A stretch of DNA of 38,361 nt from Lysobacterales bacterium (GCA_013002505.1 JABDJL010000036.1:1-38361); one strand, 5' to 3'. Numbered from the stretch's first letter, positions 18,778 to 27,990 are shown. Notes: a model not told the origin generated them from the sequence alone. Numbers and translations are program-made.

Positions 18778-21231
18778 TCAGAAAGGTAAATTCAGGTCCC
18801 GGCGCACTGAAAGCATCTGCATTCGGAACGACTCCTTGATGATTTCAAGTGACTCCTCGCTGTCCGCCTCGAAGCGCACTACCAGGATCGGTGTTGTGTT
18901 CGATGCTCGCACCAAACCCCAACCGTAATCATAATCGGCGCGAAGACCATCGATCGTGCTGACCCGCGCGTCGACAAAGCGGGCCTTTTCCTGGAAATCA
19001 GCCACAAATTCGTGGTTCTCGCCTTCGTTCATCTGCACTTTCAGTTCGGGCGTGCTGATACTGGCCGGCAGGCTGCTGAGGACCTGCTGCGGTGTCCTGT
19101 CATCCATGGCGAGAATTTCCAACATCCGGGCCGCGGAATAAATGCCGCAATCGAAACCGTACCAGCGATCCTTGAAAAAGAAGTGCCCGCTCATCTCGCC
19201 GGCAAACGGCGCATCCACCTCTTTCATACGGTTCTTGATCAAAGAGTGGCCGGTCTTGAACATTTCGGGGTCACCACCGGCCTCGCGAATGACCTCGTCA
19301 AGCTTGCCGGTGCACTTGACGTCATAGATGATTTTGGCGCCCGGATTCCTGCTCAGCACTTCGCGCGCGAATAACATCATCAGGCGGTCTGAATAGATGA
19401 TTTCGCCGTCGGGTGTGACCACGCCGAGGCGGTCAGCATCGCCATCGAAGGCAACGCCAAGGTCCGCCTGCATCATGGCAACAGAGCCGATGAGATCTTC
19501 CAGGTTATGCGGGTCGCTGGGGTCCGGGTGGTGGTTGGGAAAATCTCCGTCAACATCGTCGAACAAGGGCAGCACTTCGGCGCCGATGTCGCGAAGCACG
19601 TCAGCCGCACATACCCCGCCGATACCATTACCGCAATCTGCAACCACCTTGATGGGCCGCTTGAGCTGGATGTCCCCGGCAATACGGTCGCGATAGGCTT
19701 GCAGGCGTTCCTGCTGCGTGATGTCTCCCTTGCCAATCCTGATATCGCCCGCTTCGAGGCGTTCGTAGAGACCGGTAATCCTTTCCTGGGCCAGGGTCTT
19801 GCCGCCCAGCATAACTTTGAAGCCGTTGTAATCGGGTGGGTTATGGCTTCCCGTGACCATGACCCCTGAACCGCTGCCGGCCTCGTAAGCCGCGAAATAC
19901 AATACGCCAGTGGGCACCGCACCGATATCAATCACATCGCAACCAGTCGATGAAATGCCTTCAATCATGCCTTTGACCAGGCCGGGGCCTGAATGCCTGC
20001 CATCACGTGCGACGACGACCGGCGCGGCGCCATCTTCGAGCGCCTGTGTGCCGATGGCCTGTCCAACCTGGCGCGCGATACCTTCATCAAGCGACTGGCC
20101 AACCACGCCGCGAATGTCATAAGCGCGAAAGATTTCAGGTGATAATTCCACTGGTGCGTTTCCTCCGGGTTTGTTGCGTTTACGGTCTGCGAGTGTGAAT
20201 GGCAGGTCGCCCAGCTCAACGGGCGGATTGCTTGGTTCAGGCGGCCGTTCTGCTTGTCGCGGCTCTGCCGGCTCCTCCGGCTCCTCCGGCTCCTGCGGTT
20301 CCGTTTCTTCGTCAGCTTCATTACCCAGTTGCGCGGGGTCTTCCTTGAGTTCTGCCAACGGGTGAAGGCTGCGCTGATGCATGATGACACCCAGGGCCAG
20401 TAACAGGCATCCTCCCAGCAGGAGAACGAGTTTTTGAAATCCGCTCGTAGTGGCGGGCGGCGCCACGTTCGGAACCACGACCCGGAACAATGAACCCGGG
20501 ATTGTCCTGCGGCTAAGGCCATTGGTGGCGGCGCTGGCATCACCGTATGATTCCATCAAAGTCGGGGTATACCGGCCGTTATTCTGTTCCAGGGCAATAT
20601 AGCCGCCGGAGGGTAAAGTCATATCAAACGAGGCGAGCAGCAGCTCGCGGCCGGCGCTTACCATCATGAAGCCAACATAATCCTGCGCGTCGCCGAGCCT
20701 GATCACGCCGGCCAGTTCCTGTTCGCCGAGCAACTGCACCGGCGCCTTGCCGTTGCTTCTTGCCGCGATCAGCATGTCCAGAATGATCCAGCCCTGGTCG
20801 CCGAGGGCCTTGGGGTCGGCAAGGTAGTCGTTGGGCCCAAAAAGGCGAACCGATTCGAAATCCCGTAAGCGCCCGTTCAGGTACTGTTCCAACTCCCGGG
20901 TCGTTTCCGGGTCTTCAATAGCCATCATGGCCAGCGACTTCACCTGCTCGTCTTCAAGCAAACGGGTGAATGACTGGATGGGCTCCGACAACTGCGATAT
21001 GACGCGTTGCGCCTGCTCCTGTGCTTTTCCGAGATTGCGTTCACTCGATGCTCCGGTAAACAACAACACGGTCATCATCAGGATCATGCTCAATCCAAGG
21101 ATGATTAAAAGCAGTGGGCTTTTAAGGAATGATGGTATCGGGATATGGCCAATATCGAGCTTCTTCCCAGCCCCGCCTTTGTGTTCCTTGTCTTTGCCCG
21201 CTCCGGGCTTGAATTTGAAATCGAGTTTCAT
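18778..21231 (-). CDS. algC: Phosphomannomutase/phosphoglucomutase with membrane-anchored N-terminal domain
   Basis: The C-terminal 457 residues are a complete alpha-D-phosphohexomutase: phosphoserine loop [11 protein letters not shown] with Ser462, Mg site DGDADR (596-601), sugar-specificity loop GEMSGH (678-683) and phosphate loop RASNTTP (775-781). It interconverts mannose or glucose 1- and 6-phosphates for LPS and exopolysaccharide precursors. The N-terminal 360 residues are an addition: a Lys/Gly-rich cytoplasmic start, a membrane helix (about 38-58), about 200 extracytoplasmic residues resembling a sensor domain, a second helix (about 265-284), then an acidic Pro/Glu linker (about 300-335). 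Long AlgC forms occur in pseudomonads and Xanthomonas relatives. Its ATG overlaps the dut stop (ATGA), so the two genes are coupled. Confidence 0.92.
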   Translation of the reverse strand: MKLDFKFKPGAGKDKEHKGGAGKKLDIGHIPIPSFLKSPLLLIILGLSMILMMTVLLFTGASSERNLGKAQEQAQRVISQLSEPIQSFTRLLEDEQVKSLAMMAIEDPETTRELEQYLNGRLRDFESVRLFGPNDYLADPKALGDQGWIILDMLIAARSNGKAPVQLLGEQELAGVIRLGDAQDYVGFMMVSAGRELLLASFDMTLPSGGYIALEQNNGRYTPTLMESYGDASAATNGLSRRTIPGSLFRVVVPNVAPPATTSGFQKLVLLLGGCLLLALGVIMHQRSLHPLAELKEDPAQLGNEADEETEPQEPEEPEEPAEPRQAERPPEPSNPPVELGDLPFTLADRKRNKPGGNAPVELSPEIFRAYDIRGVVGQSLDEGIARQVGQAIGTQALEDGAAPVVVARDGRHSGPGLVKGMIEGISSTGCDVIDIGAVPTGVLYFAAYEAGSGSGVMVTGSHNPPDYNGFKVMLGGKTLAQERITGLYERLEAGDIRIGKGDITQQERLQAYRDRIAGDIQLKRPIKVVADCGNGIGGVCAADVLRDIGAEVLPLFDDVDGDFPNHHPDPSDPHNLEDLIGSVAMMQADLGVAFDGDADRLGVVTPDGEIIYSDRLMMLFAREVLSRNPGAKIIYDVKCTGKLDEVIREAGGDPEMFKTGHSLIKNRMKEVDAPFAGEMSGHFFFKDRWYGFDCGIYSAARMLEILAMDDRTPQQVLSSLPASISTPELKVQMNEGENHEFVADFQEKARFVDARVSTIDGLRADYDYGWGLVRASNTTPILVVRFEADSEESLEIIKESFRMQMLSVRRDLNLPF

Positions 21232-21683
21232 GTCTGTCCTGTATGCCCGAACCCTCCGTCACCGCGCTCGGTGCCTTCAAATTCGGTCACGACTCTCCAG
21301 TTTGACTGGATGATCGGCACAAATACCATCTGCGCAATGCGCGCTCCCGGCTCAATGGTGAAGGGTTTTGCTGAACGGTTCCAGCACGAGACGAAAACCT
21401 GTCCCTGGTAATCACTGTCAATCAGACCCACGAGGTTGCCCAGCACCAGCCCGTGTTTGTGCCCCAGGCCAGACCGTGGCAGCAGGGTCGCCGCGATGCC
21501 GGGATCAGAAATATGCATCGCGAACCCGGTTGGAACCAACACGGTCTGACCGGCTTCCACGGTCATCGCCTCTTCGGTACAGGCCCTCAGGTCCATGCCG
21601 GCTGATCCGGGCGTTGCGTACTCCGGAAGCGGAATCTCCCGCCCCAGCCTTTCGTCAATAATTTTGATTTGTACTTCGTTCAA
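21228..21683 (-). CDS. dut: dUTP diphosphatase
   Basis: Trimeric dUTPase hydrolyses dUTP to dUMP, keeping uracil out of DNA and feeding thymidylate synthesis. Conserved motifs are present in order: [50 protein letters not shown] and, at the C-terminus, [11 protein letters not shown]. The start is most likely a TTG (21681-21683) encoding MNEVQIKI, with GGGGAG five bases upstream, giving 151 residues like E. coli Dut. The frame is open for about 180 codons further upstream, but that stretch has no family similarity. It is coupled to algC, as in Pseudomonas, but coaBC, the usual upstream neighbour, is missing. Confidence 0.95.
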   Translation of the reverse strand: MNEVQIKIIDERLGREIPLPEYATPGSAGMDLRACTEEAMTVEAGQTVLVPTGFAMHISDPGIAATLLPRSGLGHKHGLVLGNLVGLIDSDYQGQVFVSCWNRSAKPFTIEPGARIAQMVFVPIIQSNWRVVTEFEGTERGDGGFGHTGQT

Positions 21684-21906
21684 ATTACTCCCCGGATCGC
21701 TTTCGCTCCGGCCGTGCAGGACAAGACAGACAGCCATTGCCTCTGCCTGCGCCAGGAGTGTGTTGCCGGGCTCCCGGGGCAGGCCTTCGTGTACCGGCAT
21801 CACATGATAACAAGGCTCGAATCGCTGCGCTCTACGGGCAAGCAGCCTACAGGAAATGGCGCAGATTCTGCTACCACCAAACCATGAAGGACCGCATGCT
21901 TTATCC

Positions 21907-22581
21907 ATGACAAACGCAAGCGAGCCTGCCATGACTGTGCCGGGGTTTTCGACAGGCAGCATCGAGGCCCGCCCGGGCGTCATGGATGACGCCACCCTCA
22001 TCGCGCACTTGCTGCTTGTGACTGCCCCGGCGGGCGCCTGTCTTGCGCAGGCCCAGGCCGCAATGAAACGCCACGGTTCACTGACCGGCCTGTTTCGTGC
22101 TGCCGCAGCTGGTAAATGCGCGGCGGAACCGGGCGAGGTGTACGAGTTAGTAATCGCGGCCCAGGAACTGCTGCGGCGCCAGCTGAATGAAAAACTCCTG
22201 AACGGACAAGCCCTGACCAGCCCGGCGGAAACCATCGATTTCCTGAGACTGCACCTGGGTCACCGTCGCAGGGAGGTGTTCCTGTGCATATTTCTCGATA
22301 CGCGCCACCGTGTCATTAGTTGCGACAACCTGTTCCTGGGATCCATTGACGGCGCCAGTGTTTACCCCAGGGTCGTGGCGGAACACGCGCTGCGACACAA
22401 TGCCGCGGCCGTCATCGTCGCGCACAACCACCCGTCTGGCGTCGCCGAACCCAGCCTCGCCGACCAGGCCATCACCCGTCGGCTCAAGGATGCCCTGGGC
22501 CTGCTCGAAATTCGCCTGCTGGATCACTTCATCATTGGCAGCGAGGAGCCCGTGTCAATGGCCAGCCGCGGAATGATCTGA
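21907..22581 (+). CDS. radC: RadC family JAMM-domain protein
   Basis: RadC/YicR proteins have a helix-hairpin-helix-like N-terminus and a JAMM metalloprotease-like fold. The metal site is visible as His173 and His175 in VAHNHPSG with Asp186 in SLADQA, and the upstream glutamate in RREVFLC (about Glu123). The biochemical function is unproven; the old repair assignment is not supported. I choose the ATG at 21907 ([11 protein letters not shown]), giving 224 residues, close to E. coli (222). An ATG at 21856 would add 17. It leads directly into rpmB-rpmG, as in many gammaproteobacteria, and diverges from dut. Confidence 0.92.
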   Translation: MTNASEPAMTVPGFSTGSIEARPGVMDDATLIAHLLLVTAPAGACLAQAQAAMKRHGSLTGLFRAAAAGKCAAEPGEVYELVIAAQELLRRQLNEKLLNGQALTSPAETIDFLRLHLGHRRREVFLCIFLDTRHRVISCDNLFLGSIDGASVYPRVVAEHALRHNAAAVIVAHNHPSGVAEPSLADQAITRRLKDALGLLEIRLLDHFIIGSEEPVSMASRGMI

Positions 22582-22603
22582 GCGTTGTTTCGGGCCGAAA
22601 AGC

Positions 22604-22632
22604 TTGCAGCAGAACGGCGCTTGGGGTATAAA
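22604..22632 (+). promoter_or_regulatory. Probable promoter of rpmB-rpmG
   Basis: A -35 of TTGCAG (22604-22609), a 17-base spacer and a -10 of TATAAA (22627-22632) lie just after the radC stop. The bases after the -10 (GGCCCGC) form a GC-rich discriminator, as in ribosomal promoters under stringent control. A start near 22640 would give a leader of about 30 bases before rpmB. Confidence 0.55.
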
Positions 22633-22670
22633 GGCCCGCTATTTTTCTGCCGCAACAACGGAACAGCACA

Positions 22671-22907
22671 ATGTCCAGAGTATGCCAGGTGACGGGCAAG
22701 AGGCCGGTCGCCGGAAACAACGTGTCGCACTCGAACATCAAGAGCAAGCGACGCTTCATGCCCAACCTTCACAGCCACCGTTTCTGGGTCGAAAGTGAAA
22801 ACCGTTGGGTCAAGCTTCGTGTGTCCACCAAGGGCCTGCGTATCATCGACAAGAAGGGTATTGATACCGTGCTTGCCGATCTTCGCGCCCGTGGTGAGAA
22901 AGTCTGA
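22671..22907 (+). CDS. rpmB: 50S ribosomal protein L28
   Basis: A 78-residue basic protein, exactly the E. coli length. It begins [20 protein letters not shown] and continues [19 protein letters not shown], the L28 signature. It binds 23S rRNA in the large subunit. It has one Cys near the N-terminus and no CxxC zinc pairs. rpmG follows after 13 bases, and the pair shares the promoter just upstream and the terminator downstream. Confidence 0.98.
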   Translation: MSRVCQVTGKRPVAGNNVSHSNIKSKRRFMPNLHSHRFWVESENRWVKLRVSTKGLRIIDKKGIDTVLADLRARGEKV

Positions 22908-22920
22908 GGAGGACTGAACC

Positions 22921-23088
22921 ATGGCCAAATCAGCCCGTGAAAAGATTCGCCTGGTATCGACCGCCGATACCGGACATTTCTACACCACCGACAAGAACAA
23001 GAAGAACATGACCGGAAAGTTCGAGATCAAGAAATTTGATCCGGTCGTGCGCAAGCACGTCATCTACAAGGAAGCCAAGATCAAGTAA
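22921..23088 (+). CDS. rpmG: 50S ribosomal protein L33
   Basis: A 55-residue protein beginning [20 protein letters not shown] and ending with the conserved [11 protein letters not shown]. It lacks the two CxxC motifs, so it is the zinc-independent form. The ATG is preceded by the strong ribosome site GAGGAGG. It is the last gene before the terminator at 23111-23140. L33 sits near the E site of the large subunit. Confidence 0.98.
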   Translation: MAKSAREKIRLVSTADTGHFYTTDKNKKNMTGKFEIKKFDPVVRKHVIYKEAKIK

Positions 23089-23110
23089 GCGGTCTTTACT
23101 TTCGTCAAAG

Positions 23111-23140
23111 AAACCCGCCTGGTTAAGCGCGGGTTTTTTT
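23111..23140 (+). terminator. Rho-independent terminator after rpmG
   Basis: An 8-base stem (AAACCCGC at 23111-23118 paired with GCGGGTTT at 23129-23136), a 10-base loop and a T run to 23140. It lies 22 bases after the rpmG stop. The reverse strand also gives the stem followed by a short T-rich stretch, so it may partly stop the convergent hyuA-like transcript. Confidence 0.88.
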
Positions 23141-23205
23141 GTGCCCGCAAGTTGCTCGGTATCGGTCCGCGCAGCGACGGCATATCCGAGTACATCGCGG
23201 GCGCC

Positions 23206-25167
23206 TCACTTATGAAGGATCAGGTTGCCCCATTCGTCGCACTGCGCCCGCCATCCCGGCGCCAGCCACGAGGTCGCCGAATCCTCCACCAGGATCGCCG
23301 GCGCACCGATAGTCACGCCGCGACCGAGTTCACTGCGCCGATAGACCGGTACCGGGCCGCTGACCCCCGCGACCGGGACCTGCGCCACGGGGCTGGCCTG
23401 GCCTTGTTCGCCAACCCGCTGCAGCGATGTCAATGGCGCCTGTGCCCTCATTGAAGAGCGAATGTTGACCAGCTCGACCGGCCGTTCGAGACGATGCCCA
23501 ATTCGTGAATCATGCGTGTCGTGGAAAAGCTGCTCCAACGCCAGCCCGGGCTCGTACGGCAGATCCAGCACATTACTTTGCCCGAGATAACGCAGCTCCA
23601 CGGTCCGCACCTCGTGCAGTCCGGCCCTGCTGGCGCCTTCCCGTGCAAGCTCTGCTTCCGACTGCTGCGCCATCGCGGCAAATTCCTCGAGCAAATCTTG
23701 GTCACTGACCTGGTTGACGTTTTCCAGGATCGCACGGCTGCGATCCCGGCCAGGCCTGGAGGCCACCATGCCAAGGGCCGACAGTACGCCACCGGCGGCG
23801 GGCAGTATGATCCTGTCCATGCCCAGCAAGTCAGCCAGTTCGCACGCATGCAGGCCTCCCGCGCCGCCAAAACTGAGCAGTGCACATGTGCCGGGATGAT
23901 GTCCCCGCTCCACCGACATGACGCGCAAGGCCCTGGCCATGTGTTCATTGGCCAGACGAATCACCCCCCTGGCCGCCTCGACCCGTGTGCAATCCAGGTG
24001 CGCAGCCAGGCGATCAGTTGCAGCCTTTGCCGCCCCGGTAACCAGCGGCATATGACCCCCCAATAATGTATTTTCGGGAATCCTTCCGAGCACCAGGTTG
24101 GCGTCGGTGACGGTCATCGCTTCGCCACCCTGTCCATAACAGGCCGGGCCGGGTTCGGCTCCGGCGGACTCGGGCCCCACCAGCAACATACCGGCACGAT
24201 CGACACGCGCAATGGAACCACCCCCGGCGCCGATGGTATGTATATCCACTGAAGCCACGCCCAGCGGCCACGCGCCGATCCGGTTGCTGGTGGTCAGCGG
24301 AATCTGGCCGTCAATCAGCGAAACATCAGTGGACGTGCCGCCCATGTCGAAGCTCAGCAGTTTTTCCACGCCCGTCTGCTGACCAAGCAGATGCGCCGCC
24401 GCGAGACCGCCGGCGGGGCCGGACAACAGCAGGTGCACTGCGCGACCGGACGCCTGCGCGGCGGAAACCGTGGTGCCCGAGCTCTGCATCACCGAAATCC
24501 CTGCCTTGGGCAATCGCGTGGCCAGCTTGTCGAGGTAAGCTGAAATAACTGGCCCGACCGACGCATCGAGCCAGGTTGCAATGCCGCGTTCGTATTCCCT
24601 CAATTCGGGCAACACCTCACTCGACAGGGACACGAAATAGCCGGACCTGAACCTGTCTGCGAGCCGTTGCTCCTGTTCCGGCCGCAGGAATGAGAACAAC
24701 AGGTTGATGGCGATCGAATCAGGCGCCTGTTGTGAAATGGATTGCGCCAGGTCTTCGATATCCTCATCCGTGGCCTGCGATTGCAACGTACCATCCGCCA
24801 GGATTCGCGTGGGTATCTCGAAACACAGGGCATCAGGCACCGGCGGCGCCACTTCCGGCTGGTCAAGCCGGTAGACCTCTGTGCGCTCCTGGCGTCCCAG
24901 GGTGAGGATATCGGAGAACCCCGAGGTCGCCACGTACGCGACACGGGCGCCCTTGTTTTCCAGCACGGCATTGGTGCCGACCGTGGTTCCGTGGACTATC
25001 TGGATGGGGACGTCATCGAGGCCCAGGCGTTGCAGGCCCTCGGCGATGGCTTTCGATGGATCAGCTGGCGTAGACAGCACCTTGCACTGCCTGACCTGTT
25101 GCCCGCTGATGACATACAGGTCGGTAAACGTGCCGCCGGTGTCAATTCCGGCCACGATACGCGTCAT
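23206..25167 (-). CDS. Hydantoinase/5-oxoprolinase A-type protein (HyuA-like)
   Basis: A 653-residue member of the hydantoinase A/oxoprolinase family, which hydrolyse cyclic amides (5-oxoproline, hydantoins) with ATP. The actin-like ATPase motifs are GIDTGGTFTDLYV near the N-terminus, VHGTTVGTNAVLE, LLSGPAGGLAAAH, LSFDMGGTSTDVSLI and IGAGGGSIARVD. FGGAGGLHACELADLLGM and DLLEEFAAMAQQSE fit the C-terminal half. The start at 25165-25167 (MTRIVAGID) fits the promoter at 25217-25245. An ATG at 25203 would add 12 residues and be nearly leaderless. The partner HyuB subunit is absent on both sides. The gene converges on rpmG's terminator and diverges from mutM. Confidence 0.88.
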   Translation of the reverse strand: MTRIVAGIDTGGTFTDLYVISGQQVRQCKVLSTPADPSKAIAEGLQRLGLDDVPIQIVHGTTVGTNAVLENKGARVAYVATSGFSDILTLGRQERTEVYRLDQPEVAPPVPDALCFEIPTRILADGTLQSQATDEDIEDLAQSISQQAPDSIAINLLFSFLRPEQEQRLADRFRSGYFVSLSSEVLPELREYERGIATWLDASVGPVISAYLDKLATRLPKAGISVMQSSGTTVSAAQASGRAVHLLLSGPAGGLAAAHLLGQQTGVEKLLSFDMGGTSTDVSLIDGQIPLTTSNRIGAWPLGVASVDIHTIGAGGGSIARVDRAGMLLVGPESAGAEPGPACYGQGGEAMTVTDANLVLGRIPENTLLGGHMPLVTGAAKAATDRLAAHLDCTRVEAARGVIRLANEHMARALRVMSVERGHHPGTCALLSFGGAGGLHACELADLLGMDRIILPAAGGVLSALGMVASRPGRDRSRAILENVNQVSDQDLLEEFAAMAQQSEAELAREGASRAGLHEVRTVELRYLGQSNVLDLPYEPGLALEQLFHDTHDSRIGHRLERPVELVNIRSSMRAQAPLTSLQRVGEQGQASPVAQVPVAGVSGPVPVYRRSELGRGVTIGAPAILVEDSATSWLAPGWRAQCDEWGNLILHK

Positions 25168-25216
25168 GCCTGGTTCGGGAGATTGGGCCACGTTGTTCGC
25201 CATGCAGAGTGCGGCT

Positions 25217-25245
25217 ATTGTAACGGGCCGGCGGCACCCTGCCAG
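25217..25245 (-). promoter_or_regulatory. Probable promoter of the hyuA-like gene
   Basis: On the minus strand, a -35 of CTGGCA (25240-25245), a 17-base spacer and a -10 of TACAAT (25217-25222). Transcription would begin near 25209, giving about 40 bases of leader to the ATG at 25167. It sits in the 106-base gap that also serves mutM. Confidence 0.55.
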
Positions 25246-25273
25246 CCGCGCCAGACGAAACACAAAGGAAGCC

Positions 25274-26083
25274 ATGCCTGAACTGCCCGAAGTTGAAACC
25301 ACCCTGCGCGGCATTGCTCCGCACATGGAGCATCGCGTTATTGACGCGATCGAGGTGCGCGACGACCGGTTGCGGCAAAAAATTCCGACTGCGGTGCAAC
25401 GCGTGGTCGGCCACCAGGTCGAATCGTTGCGGCGGCGCGCCAAGTACATATTGATCCGGACGGCAAACGGGACGCTGCTGATTCACCTTGGCATGTCGGG
25501 CTCGCTGCGCGTGCTGACCAGCGAGCAGGAACCTTCCCGGCATGATCATTTTGACATCGTTACCGGCGGCACGACCATCCGTTACAACGACCCAAGGCGT
25601 TTCGGCCTGCTGCTGTGGCACGACAGTTCGCCTGAATCGCATCCACTGCTGTCCAGCCTCGGCCCTGAACCGCTTGGCGACGCGTTCGACGGCGACTACC
25701 TGTATCAAAAGTCCAGGGGCCGCCGCCTGGCGGTCAAAAACTACATCATGGATGGGCGCGTGGTGGTGGGTGTCGGCAACATTTATGCTTCGGAAGCGCT
25801 GTTCATGGCCGGGATCAGCCCGGTGCGTGCCGCAGGCCGTGTGTCGCTGGCCCGCTATCGCGCACTGGCAGCAGCGATCAGGGACGTGCTGGCGCGCGCC
25901 ATTCGGCGCGGCGGTACAACGCTGCGGGATTTCGTGGACTCCGACGGGGCGCCCGGATACTTCGCCCAGGAACTACTGGTTTATGGCCGCGCGGGACAAG
26001 CCTGTTTTCAATGTGGCCGTGCCCTGCAACAGCGGGTCATCGGGCAACGCTCGAGCTTTTATTGCAAGACCTGCCAGTCCTGA
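25274..26083 (+). CDS. mutM: Formamidopyrimidine-DNA glycosylase
   Basis: Bifunctional glycosylase/AP lyase removing 8-oxoguanine and formamidopyrimidines. The catalytic N-terminus is MPELPEVETTLRGI (Pro2 nucleophile after Met removal, Glu3), Lys57 is in RRRAKYILI, and the C-terminal zinc finger uses Cys244, Cys247, Cys264 and Cys267 (ACFQCG to FYCKTCQ). The start is fixed by the required MPELPE and by AAAGGAA just upstream. The frame is open further upstream but overlaps the divergent gene. At 269 residues it is normal length. It ends 13 bases from the convergent small membrane protein gene. Confidence 0.97.
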   Translation: MPELPEVETTLRGIAPHMEHRVIDAIEVRDDRLRQKIPTAVQRVVGHQVESLRRRAKYILIRTANGTLLIHLGMSGSLRVLTSEQEPSRHDHFDIVTGGTTIRYNDPRRFGLLLWHDSSPESHPLLSSLGPEPLGDAFDGDYLYQKSRGRRLAVKNYIMDGRVVVGVGNIYASEALFMAGISPVRAAGRVSLARYRALAAAIRDVLARAIRRGGTTLRDFVDSDGAPGYFAQELLVYGRAGQACFQCGRALQQRVIGQRSSFYCKTCQS

Positions 26084-26096
26084 GTCCGCAAGCAGT

Positions 26097-26306
26097 TTAC
26101 CCGCCGGTGTCGTCCTCGAGGTCCTTTTCCATTTGTTGCTGGGCTTTTTTCACCGCATCGAGATACTGATCCTCGATGTTCTCGGCGTCTTTGAGCAGCT
26201 TGACCTGGTCACCGATAAAGGTTTCTTCCACAGGCCTGGGCTCAGGTTCCTTCATGAAATGAAAAACCGCCAGCAGAATTAAGATCAGAGCGATCATCCA
26301 GCGCAT
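26097..26306 (-). CDS. Small membrane-anchored protein of unknown function
   Basis: A 69-residue protein with one N-terminal membrane helix (MRWMIALILILLAVFHFM), a proline/glutamate-rich spacer (KEPEPRPVEETF) and a charged, probably helical tail (AVKKAQQQMEKDLEDD). No family is recognised. It lies 48 bases after tdk and could be the last gene of the acyltransferase-tdk cluster. Topology would place the tail in the cytoplasm or periplasm depending on insertion. Coding status is supported by sensible composition and position only. Confidence 0.6.
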   Translation of the reverse strand: MRWMIALILILLAVFHFMKEPEPRPVEETFIGDQVKLLKDAENIEDQYLDAVKKAQQQMEKDLEDDTGG

Positions 26307-26354
26307 TTCGGCCTCCCGGGCTGCCGGCCACGGATGGCCGGGAACAGGAATACT

Positions 26355-27008
26355 CTACAACAAATCTTTTTCAGGGTCGGCGTCCGCGACACCATCATTG
26401 GCCGGGGGCTCGATAAACTTGATGCGCTTGCCGCCAAAAAAAACGCTCTTGAACTCCTTGCGGCTGACCGACACGTAGCGGTCATTGCCGCCGATTTCGA
26501 CCTGGGCGCCTTCGCGCAGGGCATAGCCGCGCTCATCAACGCGCACCACCATGTTGGCCTTGCGCCCGGTGTGGCATATCGTTTTCAGTTCACGTAACTC
26601 GTCGGCCCAGGCCAACAGGTGCTTGCTGCCTTCAAACAACTCTCCCTGGAAATCCGTGCGCAGGCCAAAACACAACACCGGAATGGCCAGTTCATCGACC
26701 ACCTCGGTCAGCTGGTAAACCTGCTTGCGGGTCAGGAATTGTGCCTCGTCCACCAGCACGCAGTGCACGTTGTGGTCATCAAGCTCCTGGCGCGTTAGTT
26801 CAAACAGGTCGGAATCCGGTTCGAATATCGTGGCCGGCGACTCGAGGCCGATGCGCGACTTGATGACGCCCACCTTGTAGCGGTCATCAAGCCGGGGCGT
26901 GAACAACAACGGCGTCATGCCCCGTTCACGATAATTGTGCGCAGACTGCAGGAGCACGGTGGTCTTACCCGCGTTCATGGATGAATAGTTGAAATACAGT
27001 TTTGCCAT
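26355..27008 (-). CDS. tdk: Thymidine kinase
   Basis: Type II (TK1-like) thymidine kinase, salvaging thymidine to dTMP with ATP. Walker A is in [12 protein letters not shown] (Lys15), the catalytic glutamate is Glu88 in [10 protein letters not shown], and YGL-like [15 protein letters not shown] and the thymidine-binding [12 protein letters not shown] are present. The zinc-lasso cysteines of many family members are mostly gone: only Cys145 remains in TICHTGRKA, with Thr147 and Ser182 at sites I recall as cysteine in E. coli. The Xanthomonas type seems similar. The C-terminus ends in an acidic tail (DADPEKDLL). 217 residues. Confidence 0.94.
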   Translation of the reverse strand: MAKLYFNYSSMNAGKTTVLLQSAHNYRERGMTPLLFTPRLDDRYKVGVIKSRIGLESPATIFEPDSDLFELTRQELDDHNVHCVLVDEAQFLTRKQVYQLTEVVDELAIPVLCFGLRTDFQGELFEGSKHLLAWADELRELKTICHTGRKANMVVRVDERGYALREGAQVEIGGNDRYVSVSRKEFKSVFFGGKRIKFIEPPANDGVADADPEKDLL

Positions 27009-27045
27009 GTTGAACCAATTCGTCAGGCCAGTTTAGTCCGGCGCC

Positions 27046-27990
27046 TCAATATAACTGCTCCGCTGGCAGCGATGCCTCGTCCGCAGCTTTTGTCGTTTTC
27101 GCGCCTGGCCTGGCGACAAAGAATTGTCCTGCAACTTGCCAGATACGCCATTGTGCAGAATCCGCCAGCAAATGGTCTTCCAGGTAGCGGCAATAATCTT
27201 CGATCAGCGCGTCCCCCGGGCTGCACGCAGCGCCCAGTTCCAGTTGCCGCAATCCTGAATCACCGGGCTGTAACGTGATTGCATAGAAATGGTAGTTCCT
27301 GCCGGATGCTTTGAGGATTTCCGGAAACCCGGCATTGAACTTCACCCGGTGGCCGGCCACCGTTCCTATAAGCGTGGACCGTCCCGGCGCCGGCGGCGCA
27401 TCGAGTACGACCACCGATGTGCCCGGCCTTGGCAGTTCTTCGGCCAGGCGTGCGCCCGCGCCACGGATGGTGATGGCCCTGTCGCCACACATTTTCCGGA
27501 TGTGCCGCACCGAGAGCACCAGGTACAGCCAGAAAAACGGCCGGTGGCAAAGGATCGATCGCTCTACGCTGCGAAAAACCAGCAAGGGCCGCTGATCCAG
27601 GTGTTTCAGCAGGGCAAGAATGGCGATCGAAGGGCCCCAGTGCATACCGATCAAAACCCGGTCCCGGGCTTGGGATAGCTGCGCGCTGCCGGCAATTTCG
27701 GAAAAAACCGTTGTTTGCCGCCCAAGCATTAACAACCCGAGATCACGCGCTTCGAGCAACATGACCATGCGTGCGCGCTGCAGCCATTGAGCATGGTCTT
27801 CGATATCCACGTAGTTAGCGGCTTGCCGCAGGCTGACGCGTAATTCACCCGCCAGCAGCCACGACCAATGCGAGGCTGAGCGGACCAATTTACGCGACGC
27901 ACGACCCGGAATTAACAGCGATAATAGCGGTATCAGCAGATACGCCAGCAGGTCGGAACATTGAACAGAAAGGGATTTAAGCGGCTTCAT
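27046..27990 (-). CDS. LpxL/HtrB-like acyltransferase homologue
   Basis: A 314-residue protein with an N-terminal hydrophobic segment (LLAYLLIPLLSLLIPGR) and the layout of the LpxL/LpxM lipid A acyltransferase family: GMHWGPSIAILALL (113-128), VVVLDAPPAPGRST and FNAGFPEILKASGRNYHFYAI. The family's HX4(D/E) active site would be His117 here, but the fifth following residue is Ile122, not an acid. It may be a divergent enzyme using another residue, or a non-catalytic homologue. It is upstream of tdk by 37 bases and diverges from the polysaccharide deacetylase gene, hinting at envelope or glycolipid chemistry. Confidence 0.7.
   Translation of the reverse strand: MKPLKSLSVQCSDLLAYLLIPLLSLLIPGRASRKLVRSASHWSWLLAGELRVSLRQAANYVDIEDHAQWLQRARMVMLLEARDLGLLMLGRQTTVFSEIAGSAQLSQARDRVLIGMHWGPSIAILALLKHLDQRPLLVFRSVERSILCHRPFFWLYLVLSVRHIRKMCGDRAITIRGAGARLAEELPRPGTSVVVLDAPPAPGRSTLIGTVAGHRVKFNAGFPEILKASGRNYHFYAITLQPGDSGLRQLELGAACSPGDALIEDYCRYLEDHLLADSAQWRIWQVAGQFFVARPGAKTTKAADEASLPAEQLY

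Noticed and set aside
18767-18781. CTGAAC-gca-GTTCAG hairpin at the algC stop as a terminator
   Set aside because: The stem is only six bases and no T run follows on the minus strand.
21684-22235. N-terminal extension of dut to 335 codons
   Set aside because: The added part overlaps radC antisense and shows no dUTPase or CoaBC similarity; the TTG start with GGGGAG gives the normal length.
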